Assembly (NCBI RefSeq): GCF_027172205.1
Contig: NC_070618.1
Coordinates: 7,384,001 to 7,448,000, forward strand
Length of the DNA stretch: 64,000 bases
Direction of reading: 5' to 3'
From: Podarcis raffonei
Taxonomy: Eukaryota; Chordata; Lepidosauria; Squamata; Lacertidae
Shown here: piece after piece, positions 55,416 through 64,000 of the stretch
Position numbering within the stretch: the first letter of the stretch is position 1
How the letters are laid out: each line of letters begins with the position of its first letter
Notes under the pieces: generated by a model
What the model saw: only the letters and a program-made list of their open reading frames with translations
Database searches by the model: none
Told to the model about the DNA's origin: nothing
Position numbers and translations under genes: made by a program

Positions 55416-55820
55416 GATACGTTTTTTTTAATTTATTCTTTATTAAATTTGTATACTGCGGAATCTCAGTTTTCGAACATAATCTGTTCCGGAAGTCCAT
55501 TTGACTTCTGAAACGTTTGAAAACCAAGGATCGAAGGGCTGTCAGCAAGTTCAGCGTGGGAAATGGAGAAACAAGCCGTACAACTTCTGAGGCGCTTTCA
55601 AAAACAGAAGCATTGACTTCCGGGTTTTCAGCGTTCGGCTTCCGAAATGTTCGGCAGCCGAGACGTTCGAAAACCGATGGTTGACTGTACCACCCTATAC
55701 CCGTAGATCTCAGGGCGGTGCACAACATAAAACTGCAATACAAAAAAACCACAGATACACAATATAAACAAAGACAACCCAATAATTCCCCTCTTCTACA
55801 ACACATTTAAAAGGGCATTA
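55416..55820 (-). mobile_element. LINE tail (L2/CR1-like) split by a mariner-type MITE
   Basis: TTTATTCTTTATTAAATTTG before, and CCACCCTATACCCGTAGATC, TCAGGGCGGTGCACAACATA after 55690, join into one minus-strand LINE 3-prime end. The MITE at 55456-55687 inserted between. Confidence 0.7.
55456..55687. mobile_element. Mariner-type MITE (related to 2269-2475)
   Basis: Left end CTGCGGAATCTCAGTTTTCG, right end AAAACCGATGGTTGACTG, TA on both sides (55454-55455, 55688-55689). Inner repeats GTTCGAAAACC / GTTTTCGAAC in opposite orientation. Confidence 0.75.
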
Positions 55821-56621
55821 GATGTGCCATATACAGTACATGCTATGTTGTTTTTTAAATTATCGTTGTGGTGGTGGTTGCTATTATATTTAATACTACC
55901 AAAAAATTTGTCTAGAAGCAAGCGGCCTACAATTTTTAAAACCTAAACATTTCCATCTGGCTGCCTGGGGCCTCCCCTTGCCAGCTTTTTCTGCACTCAA
56001 TGTCAGGATCTCCAAAGAGCTGTCAGTGTGGATATTAGAAACCAGCTCATGGCCTGTCATTGTTCTCTTCCATCAACGTGTTCCAGAGATGAGTGGGTGG
56101 AAACTGGAAGCCTCACTCAACTTTTCTTTTGTACCTGTACATGTCAAACACAAGCCCTGGCAACCGCACCTTCCTCGAAGTTCTGACTCCTCCAGCACAG
56201 GATTGTGTTCGTACAGGCTTCTAATTAGCGATAATGATCCGTCTGTCACTGACTGAAAAGCAAGATGCTGTCTGTCTGCTCTTTTAAAAACCAATTTTGG
56301 GCAATATAATAGTTTCATCAAGGTATATAAAAAAAAGAGAGAGGAGAAAAATATGACTTCAGATAAATAAGTAGGAAAATGCTAATCAAACGGTGAATGG
56401 TGACACTCTGGTTTCGTACCCTCGTTCATTATTGACCCTTTGCTTCCAGGCTTCTTAAGTCCAGCAGTCTTTGTCTTTTAGTTACAAGGCATGGGAGTCT
56501 GAGATGAGGACAAGTGAGGTTGTAGCTGCTTCTTTTGACGGCTCCCTGAAACAGGGGGAAGTAGTGAATGAGCATTTCAAGGTTTCCAGGTCTCTAAGTG
56601 CAAGCTGCATACATATGACAC

Positions 56622-57250
56622 TATACCATTCAAAGTACTTTTCCTTCCCGCAAAGAATTCTGGGCACTGCAGTTTGTTAGCGGCAGCTGGGAATTGTAAC
56701 TCTGTAAGGGGTAGAGATATCACCTTGCCAACAAAAGTCCATATAGTTAAAGCTATGGTTTTCCCAGTAGTGATGTACGGAAGTGAGAGCTGGACCATAA
56801 AGAAGGCTGATCGCCAAAGAATTGATGCTTTTGAATTCTGGTGCTGGAGGAGACTCTTGAGAGTCCCATGGACTGCAAGAAGATCAAACCTATCCATTCT
56901 AAAGAAAATCAGCCCTGAGTGCTCACTGGAAGGACAGATCCTGAAGCTGAGGCTCCAATACTCTGGCCACCTCATGAAAAGAGAAGACTCCCTGGAAAAG
57001 ACCCTGATGTTGGGAAAGATGGAGGGCACAAGGAGAAGGGGACGACAGAGGACGAGATGGTTGGCTAGTGTTCTCGAAGCTACCGGCATGAGTTTGACCA
57101 AACTGTGGGAGGCAGTGGAAGACAGGAGTGCCTGGCATGCTCTGGTCCATGGAGTCACGGAGGCGGACACAACTAAATGACTAAACAACAACAACCAAGG
57201 GGTAGACTACAGTGCCCAGAATTCTTTGAGGGAAAGACTGTGCTTCCAAT
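56622..57250. mobile_element. Palindromic MITE split by BovB
   Basis: Left half CAAAGTACTTTTCCTTCCCG, CAAAGAATTCTGGGCACTGC, and right half CTACAGTGCCCAGAATTCTT, TGAGGGAAAGACTGTG are inverted arms of the AGAATTCTGGGC family; a BovB copy sits between. Confidence 0.7.
56716..57196 (+). mobile_element. BovB (RTE) LINE 3-prime end
   Basis: Flanked by a perfect 10-bp duplication AAGGGGTAGA (56706-56715, 57197-57206). The frame includes VKAMVFPVVMYGSESWTIKK, ADRQRIDAFEFWCWRRLLRV and QYSGHLMKREDSLEKTLMLG, then the (ACA)n tail. The ORF2 C-terminus is open except at the very end. Confidence 0.92.
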
Positions 57251-59084
57251 CTCCACATAGTGTGTCCAGAGCCACAGTCGATTCCTTTGCCCTCTCTCTG
57301 AGCTATCTCCGCCAGCAAAGCAAATTGTGAGAAGACAGACTCCCAGAGATATTCAACGCCATTATTTAAGATGCCTAGCATCCATCTACAGCTTTTTTTG
57401 AGAGTCAAAAGCATCCCATAAATCCTTAGAGCAACCACATATGATAGGTTGGTGCTATTATTCCCGTACCACTGATGATGGAGTTAGGCTGAGGGTATGG
57501 CTTGCCTCGTAGTGAATTCCCAGCTGAGGTGAGATACGAAACAAGGACTTTCTAGCTGTTTTTAGCCACTATGTAGCTATGTATATTCTCCAGGATAAAC
57601 GTGTCTCATTTGCTAGTAGATTTCATAGGTTTCCTCGGCTTGAACTTTGTTTTCACAAACTATTGACCTCTCATGGTGAAGAAAAGCTTATTTATTTCAA
57701 TTAAAATATATTCCACCTTTCCTTCAAGAAGGTCATGGCAGAACACACATCAAGTTCCTCTCCACAACATCCCTATTTTTGACAGCTTTGGCTGTAGGTT
57801 TGCCAGGTCTGAGTTTGACGGAAGTTTCAAAGGTTTAGCCTTCTCTGCAGGGAAGAAGGAAAATCTCAGAGTGAGGAACCAGAATGAAGGAGACTCAAGC
57901 ACTTGCTATTCACTCCCACTACTTTCCATAAGTCTTCAACCTTCAGGTACGTTACCTGGATGTTAAATGCTTTGCTTTCGACCCCTAACAGGCAACACTA
58001 GGGTCTTCCCTAACAGTCAGTTCCTAGCAAATGGAGAACTTCATGAGATCTCACAACACTTTGGCCTCACTTAATGTCACCCAAGGAGCTCCTTGACTGA
58101 GCAGGGCTTTGAAATCGGGTCCCCTTCATCCAGTTTAGTATTCCATACTGCTTTGGCTCTCCAGCTTCAATAGGTTCTGGGACATGCATAATATATCTGA
58201 GATATATACATACAAAATGACAACAACGAGCCAGTCACAGTTTCCCCCCCATTGCTAATTACAAGCTGTGTAAAAATAAGAATTTGTGAATTCTTCATCC
58301 TTCATAAATCATACAGATTATACATTATAGCCTTCGTAGTGGAAAGCTTAACTGAACATTCAGTAAGATACGCTGACAACGAATTAGGATTTGCCAGTTA
58401 AGCTAACCAGATAAAATGTTGGAATCGCTCTGAAAATTCTGCACCAAGCAGTTTCCTGGTAGGTTTTCTGGCACTGGTTCCCCAGAGTATGTAAGAGTCA
58501 CCTTTTCCCATCTGAGCAACAATGTGAAAGAAAGGATTAGGGATGGGATAAGATTCTAGTTCTCAGGAGGCTTTTATGGAATCATTCATGTTCCATACAG
58601 TTCATGACCAGGTCATATAAGACTACAGGCAATTGCAGCATAAACCCTATTTGTGCCCACGCACCATTTAATTGCAAACTGTATTTTGCAACCAAGATGT
58701 CAACTTGTGAATAACCAAGCTCATACCTGACTTTTGTTCCTCCCAGTTACAGAGGCATCTTATAGACATATTTCATTACGTGGGCTAATAACACACTTGT
58801 CTATATTCATTCCAGAGACGAACGTGTGGTCTCTGCAAATTAGACACTGTTAGCAACAGTAATCCACATCTTGGTGACTTATTTCTTGGCCAGAATGAAC
58901 TCCATCACTTTATTAATTTTTACTTTTTATTTTCGTGCATTCACATAAATGCAAATGTTTACATGAAGGATTAAACATCAGGCAGGTTCGTGACCTTATT
59001 AAAATCACTGATGTTATCTGATGACACAATGAGGTTTTGTAATCAGCATTAGAACATGGAAGGGAAGACATAGGTTTGTAAAAT

Positions 59085-59165
59085 AATAATAATAATAAAT
59101 AATAACAATAATGATTTATTATTTATACTCCGCCCATCTGGCTGGGTTTCCCCAGCCACTCCAAT
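59085..59165 (-). mobile_element. L2-type LINE tail fragment with (AAT)n
   Basis: AATAATAATAATAATAAATA, then TTTATACTCCGCCCATCTGG, CTGGGTTTCCCCAGCCACTC: the minus-strand version of the tail at 53390-53430. Confidence 0.75.
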
Positions 59166-60319
59166 GAAGTCATCCTGTTTGTGCTTTTCTATTCTTTGAG
59201 CATTTTTTTTAAAAAAGAATGTTATGTTATAATACATACCCAACATTACATTATATGTAATGTATGTACTGTACTGTACTGTATTTGTTAAGTTTTATGT
59301 AAATTGATGTATAATAAAGATTACTGAAAAAAGAATGTTATATGAAATATTAATGTATTAATGTATTATATGATTCCCCCCATTCTCTCCCCCCACAGGT
59401 ATTATGTACTGTCTATCTTTTTGTTGTAAGTTGCCTGGAGACCTTCAGGTCTAATAAATGAAAATGAAATCAATGTCAGAATCTTGGGCAACATTGGGAT
59501 AAACATAGAAGCCATTCACTAAACAATATAATTCTGCTCACTTTCTCTTACTCAATATTGATGAAAAAATGAACGAAATGAATAGATGTGTCTTTCATGC
59601 AATTACAAAACCTCAGGGGGTTGGCTATTTCACGAACAGAATTTGTCAAACCCCATCAATTATAAGTACCCTTCATGCAACGCTGGAAGGAAAGAAGAAG
59701 AAGAGGTTGAACTTACAAGGACCATCCACTTCCCATGGCAACGCCTTCCACTAAGCAATGTCTCTGGTATGAAGCAAGACTTGTTTCCTGTAGTTAAAAG
59801 GGGAGATTCTATTGTGGGAGCATAATCCTTTCATAACAATACTTTTCAATACTCCTTTTGCAATTAGTGATTTGTAAGGCTCCAATTTAGTAGCTGAGGT
59901 CACGGAAATAATGAATCGGAACTCATTTCATGAAATTCCATTAAACTCTGGATATGTATTTGAGGTTCCAGAGAGAGGAAAGGTCATTCTGGTGGCAGCG
60001 AACTGCTTAGTGGAGCCCTGCACAACTAATACAGCCCACCAGCTACATAGTGCGGTCTTCCTTCTGGTGCTTGTTCGCTTTCCTGTTTTTGCAGTCCCAG
60101 GCAGGCAGCAAAAAATATGTTCGTTTTGCTGCTGGTGGAACTTTCGATTTCAAAAATTCTGGTGTTTTTTTCTGTGGTGGCCGGGATTTTGAACCTTGGG
60201 CAAGTCAGGGGGTGCGGCTATACAAGGAAGTGGCTGTGCAAACCCTTGGCTACCCCTTGCCATGTGACTCCTGCCTCTGTTCAGCCAAATGTGTAGAGAT
60301 GCAGGAACCCCACACGGGT

Positions 60320-60860
60320 ACTCACCCCAGTGCCGGATTTATGTATAGGCTGAGTAGGCTGAAGCCTAGGGCCTCTAAATCTAGGGGGCCTCGCCAGTCC
60401 CTCCGCTCCCCAGCGGGCAGTCTCCCCTCTCCCAAAAATTGCAAACCCAAGACTTCATGCGAGGGCAGGACAACGTGGGCCTCTAAATCTAGGGGGCCTC
60501 ACCAGCCTGCCCGCTCCCCAGTGCCGCAGTCTCCCCTCTCCCAAAATTGTAAACCCAAGGCTTCATGCAAGGGCAGGGCAACTCAGGCCCAGCAACTATT
60601 AGACTCAGGGCTAGCCAGTGGGGCCCAATTTGAAGCAGTGGGGTGCAACCTGAACTTTTTTTTTGGTAGGGCTCCAGTTCACAGCCAAAGTCTGCAAAAT
60701 CTTTTAGATATAAATAAAATCCATCTAGATTGCCCTGGTGCAGGGGGTCCCTTAGGAGCGGCCCCCAGGGCCCAATTTGGCCCAATTGCTCCAATTGCCT
60801 TAAGGTCAGCCCAGATGAGACCGTGCAGGGGTTGGACTGACAAGCCCTGCAGCTTCTAGG
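60320..60860. repeat. MITE-like repeat with a 108-bp tandem duplication
   Basis: CCGGATTTATGTATAGGCTG at the start suggests a hAT-type end. Units 60369-60476 and 60477-60583 both begin GGGCCTCTAAATCTAGGGGG and share CAGTCTCCCCTCTCCCAAAA. An open frame across this region (60050-60859) is a by-product of GC content and repetition. Confidence 0.55.
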
Positions 60861-61785
60861 TCCCTGGTGTCGCCATTCAGAGTACAGACTCAAGGACTTG
60901 TAATGGAAATAAAGGGGGGCACTTATTGGAAATCAGTTTTGTCACCTCTTCCCCCCCCAAACCCTGAGACAATGAGCCCAGCCACCTTTTATTCACAGTC
61001 GCATAAGCACTACACTACACATTACCTAAGAGCCACCAATAGGGAGCTCTAGAATCTGACAGCTAAACAATTGGGTACTACCAAACAGTGATCCCTATTG
61101 CTGAAAGCAGGTAACCAGCAGGGAATGCTTCAGCTGAGCCTTTGCACCGTTGACTGAACACCCCCTGCTGTGCAGATAATGGAGAAAGCTCATAAATTGT
61201 ATCCCTTCTGGCATCCTGGCCAACTCTATTATGGTGGTGTAAATCCTGGTGCACCAGAAGCACAGAATAGCAGCAAATAAAATCCGCAAATACATCAGCA
61301 ACTGATAAGATTTGTCAACCAGTTCTCCCAAAGTCTTCCTAAATTATAAAGCTCCAAAATACAGGCCAAAAGAGAGCAGGTCTGGGAAGAGCGAGGCAAG
61401 CAAGCAAGCAAGCACACAGGTCACCTTTGTCACAGTCAGGACAGAAAAGTTCCAGGGTGGAAACAGAAAGCAAACTAAACATGCTTTTGCAGTTCATGAA
61501 AACTATCCAGCAATATCAAGTTATAGGAAAACTGGTGATATTAACAGTAATCCTTCTAGTTGGTTAATTGGTTTGGCTAATCAGAGGCAGCTACAGGAGA
61601 GCTATGAGATTCAGGTGAGGGTCAGATGCCTTGTCAATCCCACCAGGTATATAAGAGTATGACCCGGCCTGCCCAGGCCTCCACATGAATAGGAGTTCAC
61701 TTTTTGAATAATAAGAATTGTATGTCATGGTGGGGGGGTGCATCAGGATTTTAGAGATGCTTAGGTGGGCATGGCCAAAAAAAGC

Positions 61786-62092
61786 CTAGGACATGCTGAT
61801 CAGAAGGTCGGCGGTTCGAATCCCTGCGACAGGGTGAGCTCCCGTTGCTCGGTCCCTGCTCCTGCCAACCTAGCAGTTCGAAAGCAAGTCAAAGTGCGAG
61901 TAGATAAATAGGTACCGCTCCGGCAGGAAGGTAAACGGGGTTTCTGTGCGCTGCTCTGGTTCGCCAGAAGCGGCTTAGTCATGCTGGCCACATGACCCGG
62001 AAGCTCGGCCAGTAAAGCGAGATGAGTACCGCAACCCCAGAGTCGGCCACGACTGGACCTAACGGTCAGGGGTCCCTTTACCTTTACCTTTA
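61786..62092 (+). mobile_element. Sauria SINE, 5-prime truncated and internally shortened
   Basis: Begins within the head at GCCTAGGACATGCTGATCAG, then B box GGTTCGAATCCCTG, GTAGATAAATAGGTACCGC, CAGAGTCGGCCACGACTGG and the CCCTTTACCTTTACC tail. A stretch between CCCGGAAGCT and CGGCCAGTAAAGC is missing about 15-20 bp relative to the copy at 36903. Confidence 0.88.
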
Positions 62093-62343
62093 TGGCAGGA
62101 TGGCAGCAAGGACAGAATGGTGCGGACACACCAGCAGGAAAGGTGGCTTAGGTAACGCCGTGACCTATGACATCCCTGGCAACTTTCAGTGCTGCCGCTG
62201 CCAGGAGGCTGTTTCTGGGGCAGTACCGCACCCCGCCAGCTTCCCTAGAAAGGAGGGCAAATGACCAGGGGTTCATCAGAGAGTTCTTCAGAAAGAAAGA
62301 GAGAGAGAGAGGTGAGTAAATGAGCGGATGAGAGGGAAAGGTA

Positions 62344-62400
62344 CCGTATTTTTCCATGTATAACACGCTCCCATGTATAAGACATCCCCTATGTTACTCT
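62344..62400. mobile_element. TIR element fragment (CCGTATTTTT end)
   Basis: CCGTATTTTTCCATGTATAA next to TA, with ATAACACGCTCCCATGTATA; the left end of the family at 31068, cut off where the CR1 tail begins. Confidence 0.65.
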
Positions 62401-62404
62401 CATA

Positions 62405-62746
62405 TGACAGGGGTGATATGATAGCCATGTTCAAATATATAAAAGGATGTCACATAGAGGAGGGAGAAAGGTTGTTTTCTGCTGCTCCAGAGAAGCGGAC
62501 ACAGAGCAATGGATCCAAACTACAAGAAAGAAGATTCCACCTAAACATTAGGAAGAACTTCCTGACAGTAAGAGCTGTTCAACAGTGGAATTTGCTGCCA
62601 AGGAGTGTGGTGGAGTCTCCTTCTTTGGAGGTCTTTAAGCAGAGGCTTGACAACCATATGTCAGGAGTGCTCTGATGGTGTTTCCTGCTTGGCAGGGGGT
62701 TGGACTCGATGGCCCTTGTGGTCTCTTCCAACTCTATGATTCTATG
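62405..62746 (+). mobile_element. CR1 LINE 3-prime end
   Basis: GACAGGGGTGATATGATAGCC to TCTATGATTCTATGA; nearly identical to 13730-14065, so recent. The frame [20 protein letters not shown] and [20 protein letters not shown] is open. 5-prime truncated. Confidence 0.9.
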
Positions 62747-63867
62747 ACCAGTCCATCTGGCCACAATGCTGGCCTAAAAGGGCCAATAACTATTTGACTG
62801 GTGTCCTTTCTTACATCCTTGCAATATTTCTCTTTTCTTGCGCTATATTTTTTGACTTAGAGAGTTCGTGTCTCTGAGTGATCCCTGTCTCCCAGTGCAA
62901 AGTCAGGTTAAGTCATGGGCTTGAGACCTCACGAGATTTCAGTCACTGCAGAGAGACAGAACTTCTCAAGCGTGTTTACAACTGTCTCTGTCGCAAACGA
63001 GCACTCTGCTTTCTTAGCAGAGGCATTGCCTTCATCCTTTGAGGCTTACTGATTTTGCAAGAGAGCAAAAGCTTCCTTCTTTCCATTCACCATCTCGCCC
63101 ACTGGGAATTTAGAATTCTTTTCTGGATGCCTTGCCTTTTGGAGAATGGAGTGCTGAAGTGGATTTGTTGGAGATGACTCATTTATTTATTTTATTCACA
63201 GCCCATGGCAAGTTTGGAAATGCCATCGTTTCCCAAATGGCAGGAGGGCAGGGGGTTGCTGGCCATTTCCTTCTCTTCAAAAACCTGGCTTTCGCCGCTT
63301 TGTCTTACGAAGGTTCGCCACGTGTACTTATATTGCACAGAACCTGCATATTCCAAAATACATTGATTTTGCTTGTGTGCAATGCTCATAAAGTTTGAAA
63401 ATGGCTCACCCTATGGATTCCATAGGGTGTGTTCACTCTGATGGTGCACAGCTGTGATTCCTGCTGTGATTCCTGCTCCTGTTATTGCAGGTGAGATCAG
63501 TGGGGGAGGAAGGGGGACGCGGGGGATGCGGTGCGCCCCGGGTGTCATCACTGGGGGGGGGGTGTGTGACAAAATGAGTTAAAAATAAAATAAAATTGGG
63601 CTCAGGAAACTTTTAAGGAGTGACGCAGTGGCTTAAGCGCCTGCAGGTTCCACGCTGCCTGAAACGGCAGCGTCTGCCTACTGCCTCTCCCTCAGCCGCC
63701 CTATAACTGAGGCGGAGGCAGCGGAGAGGCCCCAAGCTTTGGAGAGGCTCGCCCCGCCCCCACAGGCAGCTCACCCCACCCCCACGGATGGATCTCCCCC
63801 CCCCCAGCTGTAGGACAAGCCCTCACACCAGGCACCCGAGCGGCTAGCTACACCGCTGGGTGAGATT

Positions 63868-63911
63868 AAGTCTTAAAATTGTAGAGCTACAAGGGACTCC
63901 AATGGTCTAGT
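63868..63911 (-). mobile_element. CR1 terminus, short fragment
   Basis: AAAATTGTAGAGCTACAAGG, GACTCCAATGGTCTAGT is the minus-strand CR1 end; the hAT copy at 63912 then begins within it. Confidence 0.5.
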
Positions 63912-64000
63912 CTAGGGTAGGCAAACTAAGCCCCGGATGCCGGATCTGGCCCAATTGCCTTCTCAATCCGGCCCGTGGATGGTCCGGGAATCAGCGTGTT
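63912..64000. mobile_element. hAT-type MITE, copy 3, cut by the window end
   Basis: CTAGGGTAGGCAAACTAAGC, GCCGGATCTGGCCCAATTGC, CGGCCCGTGGATGGTCCGGG, AATCAGCGTGTT: the reverse orientation of copies 1 and 2. The other end lies outside. Confidence 0.8.

Larger units (their letters stand above)
34430..64000. other. Gene desert upstream of FOXE1
   Basis: No functioning protein gene is recognisable in these 29.6 kb. XPA, the next human neighbour, is not reached. Repeats account for many stretches and are listed separately. Roughly 39000-42300 and 46350-47900 show few recognisable repeats; 57250-59050 and 62780-63480 look like plain unique non-coding DNA in which I see nothing specific. Confidence 0.6.

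Noticed and set aside
60050-60859. 269-codon plus frame
   Set aside because: Runs through a tandemly duplicated GC-rich MITE-like repeat; no protein family recognised.

Overview
The window is nuclear DNA from a squamate reptile (lizard or snake; the SINE makeup fits a lizard best, but I cannot name the species). The evidence is vertebrate split genes with CpG-island promoters, full-length tRNA-derived Sauria-type SINEs with B box and CTTTACC tails, several BovB (RTE) LINE tails, CR1/L2 LINE tails ending in ATTCTATG or TTATT runs, truncated L1 copies, and hAT and Tc1/mariner MITEs. It is mostly non-coding. Most of the translated open frames in the CpG islands and inside repeats are chance or antisense frames.

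Layout. 1-6584 is the start of intron 1 of ANP32B (minus strand); exon 1 lies at 6585-6638 inside a CpG island (about 5780-7070). 7071-14580 is a divergent intergenic spacer with small repeats. HEMGN (hemogen, plus strand) runs from 14767 to 21763 in four phase-consistent coding exons, with GATA-type motifs about 130-180 bp upstream of its ATG and a polyadenylation signal at 21836. 21870-32230 is intergenic: SINEs, hairpin-rich TIR elements, a composite repeat and an unexplained open frame near 26.9 kb. The single-exon forkhead gene FOXE1 (minus strand) is at 32237-33343 in a second CpG island. 34430-64000 is a long upstream desert of FOXE1: a relatively repeat-poor part (about 39-42 kb), three BovB insertions, a decayed PSMB6 retrocopy (48042-48873), nested LINEs and MITEs.

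The order ANP32B - HEMGN - FOXE1, with opposite orientation of HEMGN relative to its two neighbours, is the conserved amniote block known from human 9q22, read from the other side. In human TRMO lies between HEMGN and FOXE1; I could not find TRMO exons here. The three genes do not form a pathway: ANP32B is a broadly expressed nuclear acidic LRR protein, HEMGN is a blood-lineage nuclear factor, and FOXE1 is a thyroid, pharyngeal and palate transcription factor. FOXE1 and HEMGN each sit beside sequence that could hold tissue-specific control.

The most useful points are the short reconstructed squamate hemogen, the FOXE1 protein without the post-forkhead alanine tract, the PSMB6 retrocopy that split a copy of an unclassified dispersed repeat, a BovB copy with an inverted 5-prime end, a TIR element with long internal hairpins, and a short semi-palindromic repeat present about ten times, mostly upstream of FOXE1. 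I saw no compelling new multi-gene system.
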